From Deltaproteobacteria bacterium (lineage in GTDB: Bacteria > Desulfobacterota > Syntrophia > Syntrophales > UBA2185), in the NCBI GenBank assembly GCA_026388545.1, contig JAPLJS010000110.1, positions 1 to 33,732 on the forward strand: 33,732 nt of DNA, given 5' to 3'. Made by a program: the position numbers and the translations under genes. Positions 1 through 8,935 of this stretch are shown here, piece after piece. The notes under the pieces were generated by a model. That model was given only the letters and a program-made list of their open reading frames with translations, was not told the origin of the DNA and ran no database searches. Position 1 is the stretch's first letter, and every line of letters begins with the position of its first letter.

Positions 1-618
1 AACCTCCAGGAATCGCTCAACATCGCACCCGAAGACGTTGACACCCTTCGCCACAGCCGCTCTCGCCTGCGGGTGGGTAATCGCCTCACACGCGGAGATG
101 CCCTGCTTCTGGCTTTGATGGCTTCCGAGAACCGATCTGCTCATGCTCTGGGAAGGACTTATCCGGGTGGTCTCGGCGCATTCGTTACTGCCATGAATGC
201 CAAGGCCAAGTCGCTGGAACTCGTCGAGACGCGCTTCGAGGACCCTGTCGGGCTCTCCAGCGGCAATGTCTCCTCCGCACGGGACCTGGCGCGGATGGTG
301 GACGCCGCCTACAAGTATCGCCTTATCCGGGAATTCACAACCCGCAAAGAGGCCACGATTCATACAGGCTACCGTTCACGGGAATTCCGCAACAGCAATC
401 GCCTGGTCCGGAGCCCTCGATGGCAGATCGGCCTCTCCAAGACGGGTTTCATCGATGAGGCAGGCCGGTGCCTGGTGATGCAGGCCTATGTGGCCAAGCG
501 TCCGGTGCTGATTGTGCTGCTCGATTCTCAAGGCAAGCTGTCCCGCTACGGCGACGCCAACCGCATCAAACAGTGGATGGAGAAACCATCGACGGCGCTG
601 CGAAAACAGAGAGGTTGA
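1..618 (+). CDS. pbpG: D-alanyl-D-alanine endopeptidase (PBP7 type), 3' part
   Basis: The reading frame is open from the first base of the window, so the true start lies outside it. The visible 205 residues hold the SxN motif (SEN in LMASENRSAHALG) and the KTG motif (LSKTGFIDEAG) of serine penicillin-binding proteins of peptidase family S11, spaced as in PBP7/PbpG. The SxxK active-site serine is upstream of the window. Such enzymes cut D,D-peptide cross-links in periplasmic peptidoglycan. The protein ends in a basic tail with no obvious C-terminal membrane anchor, which fits PBP7 better than DacA/DacC. It converges with the large minus-strand gene that ends at 748. Family assignment is firm; the choice of pbpG over another S11 member is inference. 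Confidence 0.9.
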   Translation, partial: NLQESLNIAPEDVDTLRHSRSRLRVGNRLTRGDALLLALMASENRSAHALGRTYPGGLGAFVTAMNAKAKSLELVETRFEDPVGLSSGNVSSARDLARMVDAAYKYRLIREFTTRKEATIHTGYRSREFRNSNRLVRSPRWQIGLSKTGFIDEAGRCLVMQAYVAKRPVLIVLLDSQGKLSRYGDANRIKQWMEKPSTALRKQRG

Positions 619-674
619 CCAGGAACAATGACCATGCCGGCGTGTTTAAGAATGTCGTCAAGCGATGGAACGTG

Positions 675-713
675 TTCATGGGGAAGATGTACTTTGTACC
701 GCTTCCCCATGAA
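675..713. terminator. Hairpin between convergent genes, likely bidirectional terminator
   Basis: A perfect 12-bp inverted repeat (TTCATGGGGAAG at 675-686, CTTCCCCATGAA at 702-713) encloses a 15-base loop that itself contains GTAC-ttt-GTAC. It lies between the converging pbpG and the large repeat-protein gene. No clear T-tract follows on either side, so intrinsic termination is likely but not certain. A 10-bp palindrome, GCAATATTGC, follows at 714-723. Confidence 0.55.
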
Positions 714-747
714 GCAATATTGCATTATCTTCTTTTATTGAGCGCTT

Positions 748-1782
748 CTATCGAATCTCTCCGACCTTCTGCAGAATGTAGATCGCCTCAGGCAAACCAA
801 TCCTGCCGTCACCATTCACATCGGCTTCTTTGTATATGGGTACGGCGGGCGTTATCCTCGACATCACCTGGAGGGCAAGTATGACATCTTTAAGATCCAC
901 AACGCCGCCGCTGCCATCGATGTCGCCCTTTTCAGTAGCGTCGAGCGTTATCATACCGGAATACGGCACTGATTCATTGCCAGCTGCATCCTTGAATTTG
1001 ACGTAAACTCTCTTTTCACCAGGTGCAAGCGACAGTATCCATGATCTGGTAGGACTGAAATGCTCCCATTCACCATATACAACACCATCACTGCTCAAGG
1101 ACATCTTAACTACCCCGGAGGTTGTGTCTGTGGCGGTAATGTTCAGGATGACCGACGTCGATCTGGTTCTCAGGGCGCCATTATTTATACTGATTGTCCC
1201 AGTGGGTGGGTTAATATCCACCGTCCACGTCACTGTAGTGGCCGATCCCTCAGCCTGCCAGTTACCTGCAGTGTCCTTACCGATAACGGAGACCGTATGG
1301 GAACCTTCTGAAAGGGAGGAAAGAGTGATCGGCGTGCCAGCCGGAATTTCCGATGCTGAGTAGACACCGCCGTCAAGCTTATATTTGTAGGCAACTACAT
1401 CCGTCCCGCTTACCGTCAGGCTCACAGAGGTGGCATTGGTCAGCGCTGCAGGCGTGCCCGAGATCGTGGCCGTAGAGGGGGTAAGGTCCACCGTCCACGT
1501 TACCATGGTAGCTGATCCCTCAGCCTGCCAGTTACCCGCACTATCCTTACCGATCACAGAAACCGTATGGGAACCTTCTGAAAGGGATGAAAGACTGATC
1601 GGCGTGGCAATTGAAATCCATGATAGCGAATAAATACCACTATCAAGCTTATACTTGTAGGCAACGACATCTTTCCCGCCTACCGTCAGGCTCGCTGACG
1701 TGGCACTGGTCGGGGATTCAGGCATGCCCGATATCGTGGCCGTAGAGGGAGTAAGGTCCACCGTCCACGTTACCGTTGTGGC
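748..1782 (-). pseudogene. C-terminal part of the SBBP/Ig-repeat protein, separated by an in-frame TAG
   Basis: This stretch is in the same frame as the gene at 1783-6570 and is separated from it only by the TAG at 1783-1785. It encodes the end of one 90-residue Ig-like repeat, two further full repeats, a diverged Ig-like domain (NPPTGTISINNG onward), and a dockerin/EF-hand-like end with DIDGSGG and DVNGDGRIG calcium-loop motifs. An internal ATG exists at 1761 but has no ribosome binding site, so separate translation is unlikely. In every other repeat the matching codon is TCG (serine), so one base change explains the break. It could be a real nonsense mutation, a sequencing or assembly error, or a readthrough site; I favour one of the first two. 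Confidence 0.8.
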
Positions 1783-3917
1783 CTATCCCTCTGACTGCCA
1801 GTTCCCCGCACTATCCTTACCGATCACAGAAACCGTATGGGAACCTTCTGAAAGGGATGAAAGAGTAATCGGCGAGCCAGCCGGAATCTCCGATGCTGAG
1901 TAGACACCACCGTCAAGCTTATACCTATATGCAACGACATCTATCCCCCCTATGTTCAGGCTCGCTGACGTGGAATTCGTACGGGATGCAGGCATGCCTG
2001 ATATCGTGGCCGTAGACGGAGTAATATCCACCGTCCACGTTACCGTTGTCGCCGATCCCTCTGACTGCCAGTTCCCCGCACTATCCTTACCGATCACAGA
2101 AACCGTATGGGACCCTTCTGAAAGGGATGAAAGAGTAATCGGCGAGCCAGCCGGAATCTCCGATGCTGAGTAGACACCACCGTCAAGCTTATACCTATAT
2201 GCAACGACATCTATCCCCCCTATGTTCAGGCTCGCTGATGTGGAATTCGTACGGGATGCAGGCACGCCCGAGATCGTGGCCGTAGACGGGGTAATATCCA
2301 CCGTCCATGTTACCATGGTAGCCGATCCCTCAGCCTGCCAGTTCCCCGCAGTGTCCTTCCCGATCACATAAACTGTATGGGAACCTTCTGAAAGGGACGA
2401 AAGACTGATCGGCGTGCCAGCCGGAATCTCCAATGCCGAGTAGACACCGCCGTCAAGCTTATGCTTGTAGGCGACCACATCTGTCCCGTCCACCGTCAGG
2501 CTCGCAGAGGTGGAATTCGTGCGGGATGCAGGCATGCCCGATATCGAGGCCGTAGAGGGGGAAAGGTCCACTGTCCACGTTACCATGGTAGCCGATCCCT
2601 CAGCCTGCCAGTTACCCGTAGTGTCCTTCCCGATGATAGAGACCGTATGGGAACCTTCTGAAAGGGACGAGAGACTGATCGGCGTACCAATCGGAATCTC
2701 CGATGCTGAGTAGACACCGCCGTCAAGCTTATACTTGTAAGCGACCACATCCGTCCCACTTACCGTCAGGCTCACAGAGGTGGAATTCGTCAGAGATGCA
2801 GGCGCGCCCGATATCGAGGCCGTTGAGGGGGTAAGGTCCACCGTCCACGTTACCATGGTAGCCGATATCTCTGACTGCCAGTTACCTGCACTATCTTTCC
2901 CGATGACGGAAACTGTATGGGAACCCTCCGAAAGGGACGAAAGACTGATCGGCGTACCAGCCGGAATCTCCAAAGTCGAGTAAACACCGCCGTCAAGCTT
3001 ATACTTGTAGGCAATCACATCCGTCCCGCTTACTGTCAGGCTCGCTGATGTTGAATTCGTACGGGATGCAGGCACGCCCGAGATCGTGGCCGTAGAGGGG
3101 GTAAGGTCCACCGTCCACGTTACCATGGTAGCCGATCCCTCAGCCTGCCAGTTACCCGTAGTGTCCTTCCCGATGACAGAAACTATGTGGGAACCTTCTG
3201 AAAGGGACGAGAGACTGATCGGCGTACCAATCGGAATCTCCGATGGCGAGTAGACACCGCCGTCAAGCATATACCTATATGCAACGACATCTATCCCCCC
3301 TACGTTCAGGCTCGCTGATGTGGAATTCGTACGGGATGTAGGCATGCCCGAGATCGTGGCCGTAGACGGAGTACTATCCACCGTCCACGTTACCATGGTA
3401 GCCGATCCCTCAGCCTGCCAGTTACCTGCACTATCCTTCCCGATCACATAAACTGTATGGGAACCTTCTGAAAGGGACGAAAGACTGATCGGCGTGCCAG
3501 CCGGAATCTCCAATGGCGAATAAATACCACTATCAAGCTTATACTTATAGGCAACTACATCTGTCCCGCTTACCGTCAGGCTCACAGAGGTGGTATTGGT
3601 CAGCGCTGCAGGCGTGCCCGATATCGTGGCTGTCGACGGGGTAAGGTCCACCGTCCACGTTGCTTCTGTGGCCGATCCCTCAGCCTGCCAGTTACCCGCA
3701 GTGTCCTTCCCGATCACATAAACCGTATGGGAACCTTCCGAAAGGGATGAGAGGCTGATCGGCGTGCCAGCCGGAATCTCCGATGGCGAGTAAACACCGC
3801 CGTCAAGCTTATACTTGTAAGCGACTACATCTGCCCCGCCTACCGTCAGGCTCGCAGAGGTGGAATTCGTCCGGGATGCAGGCGTGCCTGAGATCGTGGT
3901 TATGGGCGGACTTTGAT
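1218..3917 (-). repeat. Ten tandem 270-bp repeats inside the large secreted-protein gene
   Basis: The block reading TCCACCGTCCACGT on the plus strand recurs at 270-base steps (near 1218, 1488, 1758, 2028, 2298, 2568, 2838, 3108, 3378, 3648). Each unit encodes 90 residues, from PSTATISG through DVVAYKYKLDGGVYS and SLSSLSEGSHTV to GNWQAEGSATMVTWTVD. No unit has an insertion or deletion, so the period is exact. The copies around 1801-2000 and 2071-2270 differ at only a few bases, which points to recent duplication or gene conversion. Long open frames on the opposite strand here are by-products of the repeat. Confidence 0.95.
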
Positions 3918-6570
3918 CCAAGGTGATCGACGCAGAATAGACACTCGACCAGTTACCTGCGGCATCTTTAAACATAACATATACCGTTCTTATTCCGTCA
4001 CCTGGCATGAGGTTCCATGCTATTGAGGAACTGTATGGCACAGCAGTGACAGTGTTCCAGTTCGCATCTTCATTGGAGATTTTCATTTCAGTGACGCCAC
4101 CGGCATCGTTCGCGGATAGCGATAAGGCAACCGAAATACTGCCTGTAATGGTTGCCCCGGAATTTATCGTGATTAATCCATTTGAAGGAGAGGTTATATC
4201 ACTGAACATTGCTGTAACTGTTACATCCATATTAGACATGATCAGATTACATGTCCCTGTACCTGAACAGCCGCCTCCGGACCATCCGACAAATGTGCAA
4301 CCCGTATCGGGCGAGGCGGTAAGGGCTATCGATGTACCGATACCGTATTTCGTATTGCAGACGCTGCCGCAGTTGATTCCCGCCAGCGAATCTGTGATGT
4401 TGCCTGTCCCATTGCCGGTCTTTGATACTGCAAGGGTGTTTCCTGTGAGGCTTGAATCGAATCTGCTTACAAAAATCTCATCGCCTCCCTGTCCCTCAGA
4501 TTGGGCTCCGCCCGCGGTTCCCGGAAAGTTGATGGAAAACGTAAACCCCGCAACATAGATCTTATCATTCGAGTCAATGGCAATTGCATAAGCGGATTCA
4601 CTTCCACTTCCACCGAGAAATGTAGATTTGGCAATGGACGTGAGGTCCGAATTAAGTCTTGCAACAAAGGCGTCCCAAGATCCTCCTTTATGCGGCTGGA
4701 CGCTATCTGTTGCAGTCCCTGTAAGGGTAGTTGAAATGGTCTGACCTGCAATGTAGACATTTCCACTCGAGTCAATAGCCATCGCATTGGCGTAATCATC
4801 GCCGTCCCCACCCAGGTACGTTGATCGGACTAATGAGGTAAGTTCTGAATTGAGTTTCGTGACAAAGGCGTCACTAAGACCTGCATCTGTTCCATGAGAC
4901 GGCTGAGCGCCGCTTGACGTACCGGGAAAGTCGGTGGAAGAGGTGTACCCTGCAACGTAGACGAATCCGCCTGCGTCAACGACCGTCGAATAGGCAGATT
5001 CATATCCGTCCCCACCCAGGTACGTTGATTTGACAATTGATGTAAGGTCTGAATTCAGCTTTGTAACGAATGCATCGAAGGCTCCTCCATTAAATTGTTG
5101 AGCGCCGCCTGAGGTGCCCGGAAAGTTGGTGGAATCGGTCTGGCCCGCAGCATAGACGTAAGTGTTGCCATCACTTGAATATAAGGCTAACGAATAAACC
5201 TCGTCGTATCCCTCCCTTCCCAGATACGTGCTCTTGACAGTGTCGAGATTCGAATCAAGCTTCGTAACAAAGGCATCGAAGCCAGTACCTTTAGATGCCT
5301 GAGCGCCGCCAGTTGTCCCTGGAAAGACAGCAGAATCGGTTGTCCCCGCGACGTAGATGTTTCCGCCTGCTTCAATGGCTATCGAATTGGCCCAATCGGA
5401 TCCAGTCCCGCCCAGGTACATGGATTGGATGGTTGTAAGTTCCGAATTAAGTTTTGCGACAAAGGCGTCACTATTGCCACCATAACCGCCGGCAGTTCCG
5501 GGAAAATCTGTGGAAGACGTCTGACCTGCAACGTAGACATTCCCATTATTGTCAACGGCTATCGCATATGCCCGATCATCTCCATTCCCGCCCAGGTACG
5601 TGGATTGGATAATTGATGTAAGCCCTGAATTGAGTTTCGTGACAAAGGCATCGCGTTTCCCTCCATCTCCTCCATGCGATGACTGGTACCCATTGATGGC
5701 ATTCGGAAAGTCAATGGAGAATGATTCGCCTGTAACGTACACGTTCCCGCTGGAGTCAGTGGCAATCGAATAGGCATAATCAGAATTACTTCCACCTATG
5801 TATGTCGATTGGAGAAGCGGGTCTATGACGAGGGCCTCCGTTTTGTCATAGGAACCGATGGAGAAGCCGTAGACGTGCCCACCACGTGTCGATTTCTTGT
5901 CGGCGTCAAGAATGGCATATCTGACAGGTATGTCAACACGTTTACCCTTGATTTCCTGATAGGCAAAGGGGATCGTAAATGCGATAGATCCAAGATCAGT
6001 TGCCGCTTCGAGCTCGCCGGCATCGTTGATCTTTATGCCTTTTCCACCGCTTACGCTTACTCTGATCTGATCCGGTCTTGAACCCGGTTTTACATAAAAG
6101 AGCTTCTCCACATTGTTCCCGTAGGCTTTGAGCTTTACTTCTATCCCTTTGTATACTTCTCCCAGGTTAACGAGCTGATAGGTGGCGACATTACCTCTCC
6201 ATGTAGAAGGATCATTCCCTCTAAAACAACTCACCGCTGTGGGAGATTTCTCCTCTGCCGTTACGTGCTTGATAGCACTGCCTTCGAATTCTTCTTTGAG
6301 AACCCATCCCCCGACCACCTTTCCTTTCCGATCTGTCTTCGGAAGAGAGTAAATAATGTCTCCATCTCTCGTAACAAAGACGGTACCACCAAATGTTTTC
6401 GCATAAAATGCGACAGCTTCATCTATCTGTCCCATATTGGCGATAAAAGGTATATGGAGCCCTTTCATCTCGCGTACGAGATCCGGTTTGGCATGCAGCG
6501 GATAAGGAAGGAACAGAATGAAGCTGAAAGCGGCGATTAATCGCCAATATTGTACGGGTTTGATTTTCAT
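1783..6570 (-). CDS. Large secreted protein: DUF7948-like, SBBP propeller, InlB-like and Ig-like repeats
   Basis: The start chosen is the ATG at 6570, preceded by GAGGAG six bases upstream; a GTG at 6597 lacks such a site. Residues 1-27 form a signal peptide (MKIKPVQYWRLIAAFSFILF, cleavage near PLHA). The DUF7948-like domain (HIPFIANMGQ) follows to about residue 250. Next come seven SBBP repeats (STYLGGxGxDxAY...GNVYVAGxTxSxDFPGT), enough for one seven-bladed beta-propeller. A divergent InlB/bacterial-repeat domain (GWSGGGCSGTGTC) comes next, then an Ig-like domain and eight of ten 90-residue Ig-like repeats. The product stops at the TAG at 1783-1785, giving 1595 residues instead of about 1940. 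It is probably an exported or surface adhesin-like protein; no enzyme motif is visible. Without its dockerin-like end, anchoring or partner binding may be lost. Confidence 0.85.
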   Translation of the reverse strand: MKIKPVQYWRLIAAFSFILFLPYPLHAKPDLVREMKGLHIPFIANMGQIDEAVAFYAKTFGGTVFVTRDGDIIYSLPKTDRKGKVVGGWVLKEEFEGSAIKHVTAEEKSPTAVSCFRGNDPSTWRGNVATYQLVNLGEVYKGIEVKLKAYGNNVEKLFYVKPGSRPDQIRVSVSGGKGIKINDAGELEAATDLGSIAFTIPFAYQEIKGKRVDIPVRYAILDADKKSTRGGHVYGFSIGSYDKTEALVIDPLLQSTYIGGSNSDYAYSIATDSSGNVYVTGESFSIDFPNAINGYQSSHGGDGGKRDAFVTKLNSGLTSIIQSTYLGGNGDDRAYAIAVDNNGNVYVAGQTSSTDFPGTAGGYGGNSDAFVAKLNSELTTIQSMYLGGTGSDWANSIAIEAGGNIYVAGTTDSAVFPGTTGGAQASKGTGFDAFVTKLDSNLDTVKSTYLGREGYDEVYSLALYSSDGNTYVYAAGQTDSTNFPGTSGGAQQFNGGAFDAFVTKLNSDLTSIVKSTYLGGDGYESAYSTVVDAGGFVYVAGYTSSTDFPGTSSGAQPSHGTDAGLSDAFVTKLNSELTSLVRSTYLGGDGDDYANAMAIDSSGNVYIAGQTISTTLTGTATDSVQPHKGGSWDAFVARLNSDLTSIAKSTFLGGSGSESAYAIAIDSNDKIYVAGFTFSINFPGTAGGAQSEGQGGDEIFVSRFDSSLTGNTLAVSKTGNGTGNITDSLAGINCGSVCNTKYGIGTSIALTASPDTGCTFVGWSGGGCSGTGTCNLIMSNMDVTVTAMFSDITSPSNGLITINSGATITGSISVALSLSANDAGGVTEMKISNEDANWNTVTAVPYSSSIAWNLMPGDGIRTVYVMFKDAAGNWSSVYSASITLDQSPPITTISGTPASRTNSTSASLTVGGADVVAYKYKLDGGVYSPSEIPAGTPISLSSLSEGSHTVYVIGKDTAGNWQAEGSATEATWTVDLTPSTATISGTPAALTNTTSVSLTVSGTDVVAYKYKLDSGIYSPLEIPAGTPISLSSLSEGSHTVYVIGKDSAGNWQAEGSATMVTWTVDSTPSTATISGMPTSRTNSTSASLNVGGIDVVAYRYMLDGGVYSPSEIPIGTPISLSSLSEGSHIVSVIGKDTTGNWQAEGSATMVTWTVDLTPSTATISGVPASRTNSTSASLTVSGTDVIAYKYKLDGGVYSTLEIPAGTPISLSSLSEGSHTVSVIGKDSAGNWQSEISATMVTWTVDLTPSTASISGAPASLTNSTSVSLTVSGTDVVAYKYKLDGGVYSASEIPIGTPISLSSLSEGSHTVSIIGKDTTGNWQAEGSATMVTWTVDLSPSTASISGMPASRTNSTSASLTVDGTDVVAYKHKLDGGVYSALEIPAGTPISLSSLSEGSHTVYVIGKDTAGNWQAEGSATMVTWTVDITPSTATISGVPASRTNSTSASLNIGGIDVVAYRYKLDGGVYSASEIPAGSPITLSSLSEGSHTVSVIGKDSAGNWQSEGSATTVTWTVDITPSTATISGMPASRTNSTSASLNIGGIDVVAYRYKLDGGVYSASEIPAGSPITLSSLSEGSHTVSVIGKDSAGNWQSEG

Positions 6571-7574
6571 AGCGCACTCCTCAAGGAAGGACTCCACCTC
6601 TTTTACTCTATTGATCTTGATTTGTCTTCAAAATATTCCGGCAGAAAAAACTTCATGATTGCCGGCTCGTCGACACGCTTCCTGTTTTCAATTCCACTCC
6701 CATTGCCGTATTGATTTTCATCATATCCTCTTCACTCAGAATGAACGGGCGTCTTTATAGCATAAATAATTGATATGTTCGATAATCATATCTTTTATGC
6801 GCTTATGAAAAAAATAAATCCGTATATGATCATTGCGTTAACTGTAATACCACGTATCACAATAACCGTGCCAGACATCCCAATATCAAGATATTAACAA
6901 TATAAGTATACGAATAGTAATGGCATCCCGCCTATCTAAAGTTCTATGATAGATATTGCAGAGTGATCTGCACACCAAAGATGTAAAGAATTCCGACACT
7001 CGTCCGATTCACGGCCTTATTAAGGAAAAGAATATTAATCATGTAATCCCCTGCTATTGTCTGCAATAGATTATGCCTGGATGTTATTGGACGGGATGAC
7101 ATAATTCTTGCGACGAAATGACAGCCGAGATATACCTGCTTTCATCGTAATAATGCCAATATCAGCATTTGTCACATATTTATAAATATGATGCATCCTC
7201 TTTATTATCGTTTTCTGATCTATAAATTTTTAGTCTTGTTTATACATTATTAGAAAAACCTCTACGTGAGAACCATAATGAAAATTCAAATATAAAAACC
7301 CCTAATTGGGGATATATATCAACTATGTCGGGTTTCTTTACAAAGACAAATAATTTGTGTAATACATTGTATTTTCATTATATTGTGCTAAAAATGCTTT
7401 TCGAATATTCGTAATACACAGTAATACTGTCGAGATTTTTTACAACTTTTTACAAAAGGTAAAGGCGAAGGACGGATATTCCAATCTCGAGTTTTCTGAT
7501 CGACCAAGTATTACAATCAATATTTCAATGACTTATGAAATGTGAAGGCTATCTTTTCTAAAATATTCATGCTG
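6571..7574. other. AT-rich intergenic region with inverted repeats and GTAATAC boxes
   Basis: About one kilobase without a credible gene lies between two divergent genes. Seen in it: an imperfect inverted repeat at 6761-6799 (CATAAA, GATATG, loop, CATATC, TTTATG); the dyad AATATC-aa-GATATT at 6882-6895; CCCC-taatt-GGGG near 7300; and the heptamer GTAATAC at 6844, 7359, 7411 and 7421, with its complement GTATTAC at 7508. The two copies at 7411 and 7421 are ten bases apart, one helical turn. The region probably carries control sites for the PEP-CTERM gene and the promoter of the minus-strand gene. Confidence 0.6.
7411..7514 (+). promoter_or_regulatory. Candidate enhancer sites (GTAATAC boxes) for the sigma-54 promoter
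   Basis: GTAATAC occurs at 7411-7417 and 7421-7427, and in inverse orientation at 7508-7514, roughly 60 to 165 bases upstream of the -24/-12 element; further copies lie at 7359 and 6844. The copy at 7421 sits in a dyad, ACAGTA-a-TACTGT. This spacing is normal for upstream activating sites of sigma-54 enhancer-binding proteins. PrsR is the known activator of PEP-CTERM genes in several bacteria; that it binds here is inference. Confidence 0.4.
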
Positions 7575-7590
7575 TGGCATGTTAGTTGCG
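7575..7590 (+). promoter_or_regulatory. Sigma-54 (-24/-12) promoter of the PEP-CTERM gene
   Basis: TGGCATGTTAGTTGCG matches the RpoN consensus TGGCAC-N5-TTGCW, with the invariant GG (7576-7577) and GC (7588-7589) exactly ten bases apart. Transcription should begin near 7601, giving a leader of about 33 bases with AGGAGGT before the ATG at 7634. Sigma-54 control by a PrsK/PrsR two-component system is known for PEP-CTERM proteins in other bacteria. Confidence 0.75.
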
Positions 7591-7633
7591 TATCTTAATG
7601 CAAAGTCTGACAGTTTAAGAAGGAGGTGTAAAC

Positions 7634-8440
7634 ATGCGCACACTTAAAATATTGTTGATTCTTGCTCTATCTCTTGCCGTGTCGAACGCATACGCAGCGA
7701 ATATCACAATCTTTGATAAAGTGGGAAGCGGCACTGGATGGTATGGAACAAATGAAGATCAGGAGGTTGAGCCCGGGATGGTATCCACCCAGGAATGGGA
7801 CCTCGAAGCGTTCATGAAGAACGGCGCGATACTGTCCATGACAGGCGGTTACGACTTCAAGAATGGTCATGGAGACATGTTTTCTGGAGACATATTCTTC
7901 GACGTTACTGGTGACGTACAGTACGGTACGGATTTGGGTGCCATTTATTCGCCTGGCGGAGAGGTGAGTGTAAATAATCGCTGGGGTTATGACTATGTGC
8001 TACATCCAGTAAACTTTGCAACCAGAACGCAAGACAGCACACCTGACAATATATACGAACTTTACGCCATAGACGGAAATTCAAAGGTAATAACTACATT
8101 TTACGCTAACCCCCGTCACAATGCAGCATCTAATCCGTGGAAGTACGATTTAGATGACCCATCAATACACCCGATAGGCAGTTACTCCTTCACATATGAA
8201 GCTGGTTTAACCGATGCTCAGACTGGATTGTCAGGCGGGTCGCACAATCGCGTAACCATAGATCTTAGTGAAATCAGTGACTATATAAACCCGTACGGAC
8301 CGTTCACTGTCCATTATACGTATGAGTGCGGTAATGACAATTTAATGGGTCGGTACCCCGTCCCCGAACCCGCAACCATGCTGCTTCTTGGCCTTGGTTT
8401 GATTGGACTGGCAGGAATCAGGAAAAGGATGAGAAACTAA
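7634..8440 (+). CDS. PEP-CTERM sorting-domain secreted protein
   Basis: The 268-residue product begins with a signal peptide (MRTLKILLILALSLAVSNAYA) and ends with the PEP-CTERM signal: VPEPATMLLLG, a hydrophobic segment and the basic tail IRKRMRN. Proteins of this kind are exported, cut and sorted at the outer face by an exosortase, usually in bacteria with an extracellular polysaccharide locus; no exosortase is in this window. The central 220 residues match no family I can name and are rich in aromatic, Gly and Asn residues, as in beta-rich surface proteins. AGGAGGT sits before the ATG. The gene stands alone between a sigma-54 promoter and a strong terminator, so it is a monocistronic regulated unit, possibly tied to floc or biofilm formation as in Zoogloea (inference). 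Confidence 0.9.
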   Translation: MRTLKILLILALSLAVSNAYAANITIFDKVGSGTGWYGTNEDQEVEPGMVSTQEWDLEAFMKNGAILSMTGGYDFKNGHGDMFSGDIFFDVTGDVQYGTDLGAIYSPGGEVSVNNRWGYDYVLHPVNFATRTQDSTPDNIYELYAIDGNSKVITTFYANPRHNAASNPWKYDLDDPSIHPIGSYSFTYEAGLTDAQTGLSGGSHNRVTIDLSEISDYINPYGPFTVHYTYECGNDNLMGRYPVPEPATMLLLGLGLIGLAGIRKRMRN

Positions 8441-8461
8441 TCAACTTAACCTCTCAAAACG

Positions 8462-8495
8462 AAAGGCAGGGTCAGAAATGATCCTGCCTTTTTGT
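8462..8495 (+). terminator. Intrinsic terminator of the PEP-CTERM gene
   Basis: AAAGGCAGG at 8462-8470 pairs with CCTGCCTTT at 8483-8491. The stem extends through TCA/TGA to a GAAA tetraloop, with one G-T wobble, and is followed by a T-rich tract (TTTTTGTTT). It lies 22 bases after the stop codon. Confidence 0.9.
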
Positions 8496-8716
8496 TTAAT
8501 GAACAATATATATTGTAATGCTCAGTTTATTTCTTAACCGAAACCTCGATTTTGATGTAAAACCCTCAGTAAGCATTAGTATGGGGAAGAGATTCCTTGC
8601 CCGGCAATCGATTGTTTAATGATCGCACATCTTTTCATGCTTCCTCTCATCGCTGATTTTGTTCAATCAATATTTGCCGGGAGGCATAAACCTGAATCAC
8701 CAACACCACTCGTACA

Positions 8717-8935
8717 ATGTTTTTCGCACTGTTTTGTGTTATGGGTTTTGCACTGATTCCCATTGTTATAAGATATTTTATTGTCTTACAAATCAAAATC
8801 GGCAATGGGGAGTTATTCCTGGTAAAATTGTTACAAACACACGAACACGCAGTCATCTACGGTATCTGGAGCCTTTTCGTCATCGGATTATGTATTTCCT
8901 TACCTGCAGCTATAAAGGACGGTTTTTTTAAATAA
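8717..8935 (+). CDS. Small two-helix membrane protein, function unknown
   Basis: The 72-residue frame has two hydrophobic segments, about residues 1-24 (FFALFCVMGFALIPIVI) and 46-62 (YGIWSLFVIGLCISLPA), around a short polar loop with QTHEH. Hydrophobic and polar residues are spaced as in a real membrane protein, unlike the overlapping frame. An in-frame TGA at 8693 limits the N-terminus, and no ribosome binding site precedes the ATG at 8717. The purine-rich GGGAGG at 8679-8684 is too far away and suits a different frame, so the 5' end may have suffered a frameshift. The two-histidine loop could bind a metal or heme, but that is speculation. No family recognised. Confidence 0.45.
   Translation: MFFALFCVMGFALIPIVIRYFIVLQIKIGNGELFLVKLLQTHEHAVIYGIWSLFVIGLCISLPAAIKDGFFK

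Noticed and set aside
1060-2983. Several plus-strand frames of 66-83 codons with similar sequence to one another
   Set aside because: They are antisense images of the 270-bp repeats and repeat only because the coding strand does.
8659-8931. 90-codon plus-strand frame overlapping the small membrane protein
   Set aside because: Its product is rich in His, Arg and Cys without pattern, whereas the overlapping frame at 8717-8935 shows two clear membrane segments.
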